From the NCBI RefSeq assembly GCF_022539505.1, contig NC_061514.1, positions 333,357,090-333,421,089 of the forward strand: DNA of 64,000 nucleotides, read 5' to 3'. The position numbers were made by a program, and so were the translations under genes. The notes under the pieces were generated by a model. The model did no database searches. It was given only the letters and a program-made list of their open reading frames with translations, and was not told the origin of the DNA. The stretch comes from Lolium rigidum. Its lineage: Eukaryota; Streptophyta; Magnoliopsida; Poales; Poaceae. This document shows positions 1-11,436 of the stretch, one piece after another (position 1 is the first letter of the stretch; each line of letters starts with the position of its first letter).

Positions 1-163
1 GTACCATGACATTATCCATCTGTTGTTGACTTTTGTATTACATTTCCACATAGGATTTACGTCATACATGCATTCAGATGATTAAAAAGCTTGCATTTGC
101 AGTATTTTTCACTGCATATCTAGCTCCCATTCCCTTGCACTTCATCTACCTGATTTGTGCTAT

Positions 164-194
<31 letters not shown>

Positions 195-451
195 TTGATA
201 ATAGGAAAAGTAACTTCCCAGTTTCTGGGATAAAGCATGGGAATACATGCAATACTCTGGTTTAGCAACATCAGATGCATTTCAGTTTGTAGACTCATTG
301 ATCAAGGCTTACAATTTTTTTTTTGAAAATACTCATATATTGCAGAGATGTGATTTTTTTGTTTACCTTGAGAATTTAATTCTATATGTTCGCACTACAG
401 TTGAATGGTTGGTTGTTGCATTAACAAATATATCACCTTATTAACTTGCAG
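1..451. other. Intronic sequence at window edge, with (TATT)n microsatellite
   Basis: AT-rich sequence upstream of the first recognisable exon of the PTM-like gene. A TATT microsatellite runs from about 163 to 196. No exon could be placed with a reading phase that joins the exon at 452, so the upstream exons, including the DDT domain expected for this family, should lie outside the window. Confidence 0.6.
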
Positions 452-3400
452 GGTTGATTCATGTGATGCGGACTCTCCATGCCATTATTATGGTCAGATT
501 GATCTTGATTCCCTTGTAACAGTGTTATTTCCATGTCATCATTCGTACAATTCAATCGTAAATGTGATCTCTTTATTCCGGGATACGGCAACTGAAACAT
601 CTAATAATAACGGGCGGTATGAGAATAGCAAGGAATGTAGTACCTCTGAAAATGGGACAGATGGCAGGCACTCATCAATGAAACAACCTCGTGAACGTGG
701 ACAGTGTATGATAGTTAAGGATGGTTCCTCTCAACAGTTGGATTCAGGGAAAGTTCGTACCTTAAATTCAGATCAAGATGCCGCACACCAAAATGAGAAG
801 CCAAACGGAGCATCTCAACGTAACGCCTCTAGTGCCAACAAGGATAGCTGCAATTCTCAGCAAGATGATGTTTGCTTACATGCTAATGGTTTGTCTGCGG
901 AGAACCAAAAAGGTCTGTCACCTCAAAAAGAAATAAGTGATTATTGTCTCCATTCTGACCCTGCTAGGTATATAAACTACTACAGTTTTGGTCAAATAGC
1001 AGCAGCGGCTGCTGCAGAGTTAAAGCTCAAGCTTTCTGAGAATGTGGAAGGAAAGAAGCTTGGTCAGGATGCAGTTTCCTTTCGGCTAAAAACAATATGC
1101 AAGAAATATGTTAATATTTTTGCACTGACTGATAAAAAGTTATCCGTGGAGCTTCTAAAAGAAAAATGTGGCTGGTGTAACTCCTGCCAGATCAGTGGTG
1201 GTGCTGATTGCATTTTCAGAGTTACTGATGTTAAGTGTATGGAGAGTACTAAACCATGTGCTGTTGGTCTTTTGTCAGAAAAGAATCAGGAAAGTCATAT
1301 TGTCCTTGCTACACATAACATTTTGTCAATTGAAGAACGTCTGAACGGTTTGCTATCTGGTCCATGGCAAAATCCGCAATATAGCATTTATTGGCGTAAG
1401 GCAGTTCTGATGGCTTCAGATGTATCGTCACTAAAGCAGCCTCTTCTCATGGTATAACTCGTTGAATGTTTTGTCTTTGTTAACAGCTTTATTTAATCTG
1501 TATGTACTAAACCCTTTCATGATTATTTCCTATTACTCTGCAGTTAGAGTCCAGTCTGCGACGTGTTGCCTTCTCAGGAGATTGGCAAAAACCAGCAGAC
1601 TCTGTTGAAGTTGTTGGGTCTGCATCTCATATCTTGGTCCGTTCATCCAATAAATCTCTAGGAGATGCAATTGCTAGAAAGCCAGGAAAGAAGCCACTTA
1701 ATGTTGAGCTCAAAGTTGACTCTCGTGATGTTGGTGTTTATTGGTGGAGGGGTGGAACATTGTCTCGTCAAGTGTTTCATTGGAAGAGGTTGCCTCAGTC
1801 ATTGGCCAGCAAATGTGCTCGGCAAGGTTGTATCTCCAATCTTCTGTCAGCTTCCAGATATGCTGTTTTCCGATGTATTAAACCTTTTTTATCTTGTATG
1901 TCTCAGCTGGGCGCAAGAAAATTCCCACCATAGTGTATCCTGAGGGTTCACAGTTTGCCAGGAGGCTCAAATACATAGCTTGGCGAGCTGCCGTGGAAAT
2001 GGCACAAAATGTGTCCCAGCTCATTCTGCAGGTAATATCTTCTCTGTCTTGGAAAGTGATCAATAAAATTGGTCACTGAATTGTTCTTTATGTACCTTCA
2101 GATTAAAGAGCTTGAATTGAATATCAAGTGGACTGAGATATTGAGCACTCTCTATTCTGCCGCTTCAACAAAGGAAACCCAGAAAATAGCAAGGCTTTTC
2201 AAGAAAGTTATAATTCGCAGAAAACGCATAGAAGCAACAAATATAGAATATCTACTTGATTTTGGAAAGAGGGAGAATATTCCTCCTGTTGTCGCTAAAC
2301 ATGGAATAAAACTTGAGGAGCCCTCTAGCGAGAGGAACAGGTACTGGTTGAGTGAAAGTCATGTCCCTCTGAGTCTTTTGAAGGCATATGAGGCTAAAGG
2401 AATCACTCGCTCACTGAAAAAGATAGACAAAGATGATCTTCCTAAGAACATGAGCGGCTTCAGACCCAAAAAGCCAAAAAGATCAGTGTTTGATGACCTC
2501 CTAGAGAAAGCTAAAAAGCGACCCAACAGGCTTTGTGGTCAGTGTTATAAAACAGTAGTTGACAGGTATGGAAATAAGTCAATTATTTTTCTTTTCATAT
2601 AAAGCAAGTGTATAACAGTTCATTGCATTTCCCCACTCAGAGCACTCACTGAATCAAAATTTCGTACCTACTAGCAAAAACTTGCGAATTCTATTGAACT
2701 CCTGCGAACCTATAAGCATTAGAGTGGCTCAGTTTTTGTTTATATTTGGATTATTTTGTTGGAAAACAATACCATGGTTTGTTACTTGCTGACAAACTGC
2801 AGCAGGCTAATTCCATGGTTAAATAACTATGCCTGCAAAATCTTATCTTTTTTCATCTCCAGAAAGCAAGTATAGCCTATAGGCATACATGACCGTGCAG
2901 TAATCAATTACAATTAACTTTGCTTTCACCATTTCATGACTTACCTTGTTTTCGTAGTTGGCTAGATAAGAGAGTCAGCTCTTTCCTTATCCACATTCGT
3001 ATAATGCATTCAGGATTTTGCCATGGTGCTTGTTCTTTTGCATGTCTTGCTGATTAAGTACACTGGGTCAGTTAAATTTTGCTCAACTATTTATGTCTGC
3101 TTTTGTATACAGTTTTTTTAGATAATAGCTCTGTATTATGTAACAAGAGGAAATATCTAAAGAAAGTACTCCCTCCGGTTCATATTAATTGACTCTAATA
3201 TGGATGTATCTAGACACATTTTAGTTCTAGATACATCCATATTGAAGTCAATTAATATGAATCGGAGGGAGTAATAAATTTCTTAAATGACTGGATTTGC
3301 TAAGTTATTAGTATTTGATTTCTTACGTGGTAATTATATCCCTCCATATGTACCTTCCTACAATCTTGTGTTTCCAAACTCTTGTGGTATGCACTACTAT

Positions 3401-6128
3401 TGGCAAGCCTAGCTGATGGTGATATTCCTGTACAAACTAAACAGTTGTAAATCTTAATCATATTTGGCCAATACTCTGGCAAAGGTTGTTGGTATAGGAA
3501 CCAGATTTCAGCATTTTGACTCCGTGTAATGTCATATTCTCCCTCCAATCCATGTTAATTGTTGCTAATATGGATGTATCGAGATACATTTTAGTTCTAG
3601 ATACATCCATATTAGCGACAAGTTATATGAATCGGAGGGAGTACTTTAAAATACATTTCAGTAGCTTCCGCAGCTTGTTCTCAGTTTTGCCTGTATATTT
3701 TGTGTTTTGTTCAATGATATATTGTTTTTGGCAAGTTATCTGACTCTTTCCCTCATTCAAACAGGGAAGCTGTGAACTGTCGGTATTGTGAAGGTATTTC
3801 CAATTTACATAGACATTTTTCACGCTACATATGCGTTAGCATAGCCCTCAAGTCTGTTGAAAAAATGCAACCTTTAAATTATTGTGTTTATTATGTATGG
3901 GATGTGCCATCTTTATTTTGTGGAGCCCTGCTCTATGTACTCATGATAAAAAGTTTGATCAATTGTTAGGAATTTCTTTGGTGATCGATCGTTAACCATT
4001 AACTTTGGCCTTTTACTTTGATTATTGATGTTTGGAGTTATACTGGGACTCAGCTGCAATATTCTCTCATTATATGCAGCACTTTTCCATAGAAAACATT
4101 TCAATGTTCCTAGAGGGGCTGTGGATACTGTCTATGTTTGCAACAAGTGCCTAGCTGAAAAGGTCCCGCCAATGAAGTCCCCCCAGAAAAAGGCAGGATC
4201 AAAGAAGAGCTCTCCGAAAAAGAAGCAAAAGACGCAACCACGAAAGAGTTTAAGAAGAAGAAACCAGATAGTTATCAACCTCAAGAAGAAAGCTGTCCGG
4301 AAGAATGGGAAGCATGGTCGGCTTAGAAAGAATCTATTGAGTGTGTCTAAGAATGAATCTGTAAAGGTGCCTGACAGTCAAGCATCAAATGAGCCCAAGA
4401 GTGAACCGGCAAAACGTATATCAAAACGGTTGTATAATAAATACATGATAGGCAACTCAGGTAGATCTAAGCCTGCAAGCTGCCGTAAGAGGAAGAGGAC
4501 AGCTTTGCATTATTCGTACTGGTTAGATGGCCTTCGATTGACACATAACACAGATGATGAGCAGGCAACAAGTTTCAGGAAAGCAAGAGTTGTTTTTCCA
4601 TCCGAGGATGTCAAGATTTCAGAAACCAGTCCAGTTTGCCGTCTTTGTAACAAATGCTACAGTGGAGATGCCATTTATATTGCTTGTGAGAATTGCGAAG
4701 GTAAGATAGGTTTACTTTCATGGTATGTTTCAAAAGAAAAAGGTTTACTTCATCCTATGTATATTTGTGATCTTTAGAACAAACTTCTACTTGTTCACTT
4801 GACAAATGCATGGCCTAAAAATTCTAGCGAGGCTTAAGTTTTAGCAAGACAAACTTGTTTCTGGAATTCCATATGTTGGCTCTGTAATGCCATTCACTTT
4901 CACAGTTTGCATATTGTAAATCCAATTCCATTTGTTCTTCCCTGCAGATTGGTTCCATGGTGATATCTATTCGATCACCATAGAAAATGTCAATAAACTC
5001 GTAGGCTTCAAGTGCCATGCATGCCGTCTGAGAGCTATACCTGTTTGTCCTTATGCACAAGCTGATATGATTGTTGAGGATCAATCAGATAGGGAGGACG
5101 ACATTGACATGTCTATAGAGGATGAGGACCACAATGGTTCTAAACATCTACGCACTTCCGATGGTCTAAAAGAGCTTCACAATAAAATTGAGGAGCTCCA
5201 TGGTAATAACATTGAGAAACAGGTTGGTGATCGTATTTGTTTGGAAGTGCTTGAGAATTCTAATGATCTGAAAGAGCCAGGCAGCCATAGTACCGAGAAA
5301 CAGCTCAATGATTCTAATTGGTTAAAAGAACCGGACAGTTGCAACAGGATGGAAGAGCTTGGCAGTCATAGCACTGAGAAAGGTATTCAAGATCATAATA
5401 ATCTGAATGAGCTTGACAATCACTGGGGTGAGAAAGAGCCAGGAAGTCATAGCACAGAGAAACAGCCTGATGATTGTAATTCATTGAAAGAACCGGACAG
5501 TTGCAGCAAGATGGAAGAGCTTGACAGTCATAGCAGTGAGAATGGTCCTCATGATCATAGTAGTCTGAAAGAGCTTGACAACCACTGGGGTGATAAAGAG
5601 CGTGTTGATCTTAATTTTCTTAGTGAACTTGGCTATGATAGCAATGTGAAAGATGTTGACAATGGGGACGGCCCAGAAGAGTTTGGAACTACCGAAGACA
5701 GCAGCAATTTTGCCTCTGGAAAAACACAAATTCTGAAAGAGCTTGATAATCACAACAGTTTGGACAAGCTTGATGGCCATTTAAAGAAGCCTGACATTCA
5801 TAATAGTGTGGAAGAGCTTGATAATCGTAACTACCAAAAAGAGCTTGGTAATCAGAACAGTCTAAATGATCTTGATGGTCATGAAAACCTAAAAGAGATT
5901 CATAGTGCTCAAAATGGCAAATTTACTCCAGTAACATGTACAGATGGTTTTCTAGTTGAGCAGTTCAACACTGGTGTATCTAGCAATGAAGCCATGATCA
6001 TGACATCAGAAAATGATTCAGTGAAGGAATCTATTGCGTTGCAGTCCAAGGGCAGTCCTGAGGATGCTGTTCTTCCCGCTGAACATGAGATGGACCTTCA
6101 GGTTTCTCTCAGCATATTAACTTTATAG
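452..6128 (+). CDS. DDT/PHD-finger chromatin protein, PTM-like (3' part, 7 exons)
   Basis: Partial gene, open at its 5' end. Exons 452-1451, 1544-1826, 1907-2031, 2102-2565, 3765-3793, 4080-4700 and 4948-6101 (or read through to the stop at 6128) are all bounded by GT/AG and join in phase. PHD finger 1 spans three exons: CGQC, then CRYC, then FHRKHF, then CNKC. PHD finger 2 runs CRLC...CENCE-DWFHGD...CHAC across the 4700/4948 junction. A strongly basic linker of SPKKK/RKSLRRR type (about 4160-4350) separates them and looks like a nuclear localisation signal. The upstream part has the family's conserved block (YINYYSFGQ, CGWCNSC, ARRLKYIAWR, RNRYWLSESH). In the family, PHD fingers read histone H3 tails, and Arabidopsis PTM was described as a chloroplast-envelope-bound transcription factor in plastid-to-nucleus signalling. 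I see no membrane segments in the C-terminus here; it is acidic and repetitive. The exact stop is uncertain: a splice from 6101 to 6255 would instead end in DIT-stop. Confidence 0.87.
3169..3271. mobile_element. Stowaway-type MITE in PTM-like intron
   Basis: A 103-bp palindromic element with CTCCCTCCGGTTCATATTAA at one end and its near-complement at the other, flanked by TA on both sides (3167-3168 and 3272-3273). It lies in the 1.2-kb intron 2566-3764. Confidence 0.92.
3539..3641. mobile_element. Second Stowaway-type MITE in the same intron
   Basis: A 103-bp element closely related to the one at 3169, with CTCCCTCC ends and the same GATGTATC core. The right flank is TA; the left flank has decayed to TT. 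Confidence 0.88.
5274..5597 (+). repeat. In-frame 162-bp (54-codon) tandem duplication in PTM-like gene
   Basis: Two adjacent 162-bp units, 5274-5435 and 5436-5597, each encode 54 residues beginning EPGSHSTEKQ and ending ELDNHWG(E/D)K. They sit in a longer tract (about 5160-5910) of degenerate 10-12-residue repeats of form (K/E)EL(D/G)-(N/S)H. The reading frame is kept throughout. Confidence 0.9.
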
Positions 6129-6155
6129 GATATGCCAAATGAAAGTGCATTTTAG

Positions 6156-6988
6156 GATGAATTTCTGTGAGCTTATACTGCTCTGGTGCTCTGTTAGAGA
6201 CTTTCTGATTAGTTTGGGTTGCTGAGCTACCTGACAGCTAATTTTGTGCTATAGGATATTACATAATTACATTGGTGATGCAACCCAGTAATAAGAATCT
6301 GCAGAAGGAAGATATAGTTTTGTGGATACATCATATTTTGGTCATCTCCTTAGGGAAATATGCTGACCTGACAATTGCAGTGTTGGAGATGACAGTACAA
6401 CTTTTATTATGGTTAATATTCTCGGTAGCTCTGACACTGACATAGGGAATATCTGGGTACCATTTCCTTCCGATGGTTTCTAGCCAGAGCTTGTGATTCA
6501 GTTTGCACTGTGAGATTATGCACTGATTGGGACATTTCATCAGTACAAGCGGCTCATTTTTGGTGGTATTGCACTTACTCATGACGTGCAAGGTGAGCCT
6601 CAATTTTTCTTTAAACCCTATTGCGTGTGTTGAATATTGAACACATTTCTTGCAGAAAAGGGAAGAACATTGAACATGTTCCTTCTCTGTTGTGATGATA
6701 TAATTATACAGAACTGTCTAGCTAAGATTCACACTAAGTCACACTAAGTTCTCTCTACTGGGTTTATTATGATCTCAGTAATTGGCCAAAATTGTCGAAA
6801 GTACAGCTGTAGGAAGTCTAGTTAAGATTGAAACTTAAGTTCTCTAGTTGATTTATCATGTTCTGAGTAATAGGCAAAAAAGTGATGGGTATACTGCTAT
6901 AGAAATAACAGTGTTAAATCTATACCTTAAAATGTGGTAAAAAGGGGGAAGTTCCCTCCCTTAACTGTATGTTGTTAGGTAGAAGTGT
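6156..6988 (+). other. 3' flank / probable 3' UTR of PTM-like gene
   Basis: No convincing ORF. AT-rich sequence with several possible acceptor sites, one of which (AG at 6253-6254) could supply an alternative last exon. It is probably the 3' UTR, possibly with introns. Confidence 0.4.
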
Positions 6989-7203
6989 GGCACCTGAACG
7001 CGGGTGGGCGGGCTCTTAGGTGTGCACCCTAGCCAACCGAGCACTGCTCGGTTCTCATTAATTTTTATACTGTAAATGAATTGTGTACCATTATGGGCTC
7101 GAACGCAGGTGTGCGAGTTCACAGGCATGCGCTCGAACCAACTGAGCACTGTTCGGTTTCATTTGTTTTTATGCTATAAGTGATTTATGTTACCATTATG
7201 GGC
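6989..7203 (-). repeat. Tandem pair of tRNA-like (SINE-head-like) units
   Basis: Read on the minus strand, two units of about 103 bp each carry an A-box-like stretch (TGCTCAGTTGGTTCGAGC in the second unit, TGCTCGGTTGGCTAGGGTGC in the first) followed at tRNA spacing by a B-box-like stretch (GCGTTCGAGCCC and GCGTTCAGGTGCC). The boxes lie at about 6989-7054 and 7094-7157. Each unit is followed by a shared segment ending ACCATTATGGGC. No intact cloverleaf is expected, so this is not called a tRNA gene. Confidence 0.6.
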
Positions 7204-8354
7204 GCATTGATGTCTTCTATTCGAGTGGTATTTGAAGTTGATATCATGTGGAAGCATTGGAGCATTCGGTGTTCCTTTGTCGATTTGCCTTCCATTTACA
7301 TCATCCTTTCCACGTTGAACACTTATTTCATGTTGAAATCATCAAGTTGGCAAATTCAGCTATTGTCCTCCCTGTAACATAACTGTTTGTCCATCTGGCA
7401 CTCAGCCAAGCATCTGATCATGTTTATTCTCCTTGTAAGCAGGATGGAGGAAGGGATGAAGCATTGTGTCGTTGAGCATTTGAAGCTCCCATTCTCCAGA
7501 TTACGCTTGTGCACTCTTATCAGAATACCAGATCGACTAGGCATCCTGACGATTCATTTTTCTCTTGTTGGCTTTCCCCATGTACATTCTGCGAAGCAAT
7601 TCATGTGGGCTCGTTAATCTTATCCTGTATAGGGTTCCAATATAGGCTTCAGATTATAGTGGCAACAAAAGGCTCATGCAGTGTAACTATCAGGTTCAGA
7701 TGGGTAGAATGCTGTTGTTGTTGTACTCGCTGGTTTTACTCTGTTCTTTTGGCGAGGCTAGCAGCACCTTGCTTAGATGTAAATTTAACTGTCGGAAAGT
7801 TTCAGTACCTTCGCCAGTGCTCCGCCTCTCACCAGTCATTTTGGAACTCTGTGTCACATTCATTCGTGCTCGAGCTCAGCTGGAGGTCTCTCCGGTTTGG
7901 GAGGTTGGCAGGCAACTCCTTTCCCAGGTGCCTGCATTGCTGGTGTACTGATTTCTGACAGCCGAGCGGTTGCATCTCATCCTCACCTGGACGGGCGCAG
8001 CTCCCTGCTCTGATGGGGTTTCTTCTCCCTCCACCGTCACCCCTTGGTCAGGCCTTGTGGCCTATAGTTTCTGATGGCGCTCCAACCCAGCTGCACGCGC
8101 AGGTAACTTGGTCTGTCACCAACTGCTTTTTGAACCACTCCCGTCTCGTCCGGTTACCACGAATGACACGCATTCCGTCGTAGATTGATTGATTGATGTG
8201 CTAATATACCTATCTGTACCTGCCGTCACCATCAGAAATCAATCATAGCGCGCTCGGCCAGCCGGTCGGCACCATCATTCGCCATCCTTCCTCCCTGGTG
8301 ATCGCCAGTCTCGATGCAGAAAACGAAAGCGACACGCCAATCACCCAATCCAAT
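7204..8354. other. No recognised gene up to assembly gap
   Basis: Mixed-composition sequence between the PTM-like 3' flank and the first gap. Overlapping ORFs at 7509-7958 and 7676-7951 show no recognisable domain and are not called. Confidence 0.4.
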
Positions 8355-8454
8355 NNNNNNNNNNNNNNNNNNNNNNNNNNNNNNNNNNNNNNNNNNNNNN
8401 NNNNNNNNNNNNNNNNNNNNNNNNNNNNNNNNNNNNNNNNNNNNNNNNNNNNNN
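8355..8454. other. Assembly gap (100 N)
   Basis: Exactly 100 Ns, the usual placeholder for a gap of unknown size. Confidence 0.99.
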
Positions 8455-8479
8455 GTATGTACTTCATCACTAACACAAA

Positions 8480-9045
8480 CTACTCCGCTACTGCTACCAC
8501 TCCACTGGCATATCACAGGGAGATCACCAGCAACCTGCATGTACGAGCATCACTAGTAACTAGTAGTATCTTTAAATCCTTAAATCTTTAAAGTATTTTA
8601 AGGGTTGAGAATTGGCATTTTTATCACTTTTGAGGGGTAAAAAGTAGGGGCAAAGACTAGAACCCTTAAACCCTTAAATTTTTAAGGATTCGAATTTTTT
8701 TTGAACCATTAAACGGCTGTGGAAATTAAGCCGGTCGGTGGTTGGCACTTGGCAGTACCGTACCCGCCTGCCACATGGTAGCAGCTAGAGGTGCCTTTTT
8801 TTTTTAACGGTAGCTAGATGTGCCTGTAATATGTACGGAGTACCTATGACTACGAGCAGCGACGATGATAGGCGCTCGCTGACTCCTGTGTGTGATCACA
8901 CTCAGAGCTGCATCCCCTGCACGGAGCCAATCAATCGGAGACGCAGTGATGGCTTTTCCATTCATTACGTGCGGAAGGCACCGTTGGAAATTGCCGTTCC
9001 GTCTAGTACGTGTACACGTACGCGTCTCAATTGTTCTAGCTACAT
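8480..9045. repeat. Duplicated segment, copy 1
   Basis: Collinear with 13190-13560. Shared blocks include CTACTGCTACCACT, GGCTGTGGAA(A)TTAAGCCGG, CCCCTGCACGGAGCCAATCA and the terminal ACGCGTCTC. Copy 1 is longer because it contains an AT-rich inverted-repeat insert at about 8568-8705. No coding function is visible. Confidence 0.8.
8568..8705. mobile_element. Small inverted-repeat (MITE-like) insert
   Basis: The arm with AAATCCTTAAATCTTTAAAG and TTTTAAGGGTT at the left is answered by AACCCTTAAACCCTTAAATTT and TTAAGGATT at the right. It is absent from the sister segment at 13190-13560, which supports insertion. The family is not determined. Confidence 0.55.
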
Positions 9046-9051
9046 ATTGTA

Positions 9052-9170
9052 CTTCCTCTGTTTCACGAAGGTTGTATGATACTTGTTAAAAAAGTTATAT
9101 GTGTCTGGATACAAAATTTGAGACATCCAAATTTTGAGATATCTTAGACAACCTCGTGGAACGGAGGGGG
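9052..9170. mobile_element. Degenerate Stowaway/mariner-type MITE
   Basis: 119 bp with CTTCCTCTGTTTCACGAAGG at the left and a matching ...GGAACGGAGGGGG right end, flanked by TA at 9050-9051 and 9171-9172. The core has TGTCTGGATAC. Confidence 0.75.
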
Positions 9171-9174
9171 TAGT

Positions 9175-10368
9175 TCTTTATTTCTAAATCGTTACACACA
9201 TGTTAATACAATATATCTAAAATTAATTGGTAACCTTTTAAGCATGATACTTGGGAAGAAAACTTAGTTCTAGCTAGATATTCAATTCTTTATTTCTTAA
9301 TCTTTAAATAGATTCAACTAAACGAAATATGTTCTTAAGAGGAAATGTCTCGGAAAATTCATTGAAAAACAAATATGACCGTGGGTGTAAACTGGTTTGA
9401 CTTGGCACAACAGTATTAGCAGTTGTAGATGCTAGATACCAAATATATAATGTTTCACCTGAAAAGTTACTAGGATCGCTATGTAGTTGAATCGAAAATT
9501 TATTGTTTATTTAGGATAATATGTTGACAAATAAAGTTTTTTTAAAAAGTAAGAAAATTCAATATAAATAAGCAATAATCACTCAGACCAAGTCGTGAAA
9601 AATTACCACAAAATCACTCAATCACAAAAAGATCAGTTATTGTTATTCCTTTCGACATTCTCCACATTGATGAATCGAGCTGTGTAAAAATACTAAAAAA
9701 TGCCTCACATAACAAACTGATTATAATATGTTCAAGGACAATAAGTTGAGAACATGCACACACTATGAACCCAAAAGGAAATGAATAAAGTCAGCAACCA
9801 ACATAACTCCACGGCCCTCATCAATTACATATGAAGAGAAATCGAACTAAATAAATACCGAAGAGGGTGATAATGGTTAGTATGGCATGTATGAAAGGGT
9901 AGTGAGAGAAATAAATATATAGGATCAACATGAGACTGAATAATAGAAGAGATGAGGATGATGGGGAGGAGACATAAGGTCAAAGCTATGGGAAGAGGAA
10001 AAGCTCTCATTGTATGAATGTGACATCTTCATTTTCATCATCATTACGATCTACTATTTAGTTAGGCCTAGTCAGACAACCATGCATATACCCTCGAAAA
10101 AGAGGCAAGTCTTTCATCGAGGACATACCATTATGTTAGAAATCATTTTGGGTGACTCCTTCTACTCAATATCTATTTTCAACTGCTTCAGATACTTATA
10201 AAAATTTAACATAAACTTTACAGCTAGGCAGAAAACATTATAAGAATGTAGGGCATATAACTAGGACGACACAAGTTCCTTGAAATTTTTCCACGACAGA
10301 TCGACCTTTTGTGCTACCTAGCAAAGCATGCGCATAGGTATGCGTCGTGATAAATTCCATATCAGCGG
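9175..10368. repeat. Dispersed 1.2-kb repeat, copy A
   Basis: Collinear with 18560-21076 (copy C, interrupted), and its left half with 33047-33265 plus 48140-48483 (copy D). Shared blocks include CTAAAATTAATYGATAACC-like sequence, AAGAGGAAATGTCTCG, GCAGTTGTAGATGCTAGA, TTGAGAACATGCA and GTGATAAATTCCATAT. No intact ORF and no clear termini; probably an old non-autonomous transposon or low-copy repeat. Confidence 0.8.
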
Positions 10369-11436
10369 TAGAATGCATCATTGTTGGTGGAAAGTAACGG
10401 CATCACTTTTCTATGCCTCTCTAGGTGAACAAAGTCATTAATCATGGCAATGTGGATTCCACATATGTTTACAATGGCTCCCATGTTGAGATTGATCAAG
10501 CATGTCCTGCTGACTAGTGTCCCCCATCAAGGCCGAGTTGTTGGCACCTTGATTATTTATACGTGGTACACCAATACGGAAACATTTGTACTCACCGATG
10601 AGTTCTCTCCCAACCTCTCTCAAACGACGAATCTTCCACGGGTGGCGGTGACACCAAGATGCAGATTCCTAAAGGCTAGCGCGGCGGCGATATTGTACGT
10701 TGTTCATTTTTTGCTTCTCTACACGAGTCACATTTGTGGGTTTTTAATATCACAAACTTTCTGGTTTTTGATCTCTGACACTTTCTGGTTATTAATCTCA
10801 TTAAATTTACCTTTTTCTTGTCATGGTCGCATTGTACCAAAGTGGATCAAATACCTGGAGTTTCACGATAGTTGTATCAACAAAATTGCTACTGCGACAG
10901 ACGTCATTGTTGCCCCGTTGCATAGAGGGCTTGGACATCGGCAACAAGCTCCTAGGGTCTATACATCCCCGAGGTGCACTTCCTGGTATGGATGATCCAT
11001 CGCACTTGCGGGAGCTTTCTTGTTCGTTAATAGTGATATGGAAGGAATCCCTCAATAAAACAAGAGGGTTGACCGACCAGGAGTACGTAGAGAGCCTGAT
11101 GCAAGCAAGCCAGTAAGCCCGAGAAGAGGTAATAGCAATTAAGATGATGTGCATGGTTGTGTCCAAGGTCTTGGATCAGCTTAGGGGAAATCGTTTGCCC
11201 TTAATGTTGATTTTTGACATGTAATCATTAATGTCTTGGCGAGTAAGTTGTGTTGTGTTTCCTATTGTTGTTTTGTACCGAATTATGTTGGTTGCTATCG
11301 GTCCGCCATGTGTCAAGGAGGGGAGATCCGGCCGCCGTCCACCACGCATCGACGAGGAGGGGCCCCCGCCGCCGCCACGCCCCGTGGGTCTTTGCCCCGG
11401 CGGTGCTACCGGCGGCGGCGGCGGTTAGGGTTGGGA
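10369..11436. other. Unassigned sequence
   Basis: Contains ORFs at 10444-10995 (+) and 10807-11166 (-) with no recognised domain, ending in a short GC-rich tract (about 11310-11430) immediately before the copia remnant. Nothing else could be supported. Confidence 0.35.

Noticed and set aside
205..259. Possible upstream exon of the PTM-like gene with AG and GT borders
   Set aside because: Its only open frame ends in phase 0, but the exon at 452 needs two preceding bases of a codon, and the other frames contain stops.
6102..6128. 27-nt intron leading to a short final exon DMPNESAF-stop
   Set aside because: Far below the usual minimum plant intron length; either read-through to 6128 or a splice to 6255 is more plausible.
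7509..7958. Overlapping ORFs of 149 and 91 codons, one with a signal-peptide-like hydrophobic start
   Set aside because: No recognisable domain, poor coding character, and no sign that splicing joins them to the gene on the left.
10444..11166. ORFs of 183 (+) and 119 (-) codons
   Set aside because: They overlap in opposite strands and have no recognisable motif; treated as chance ORFs.
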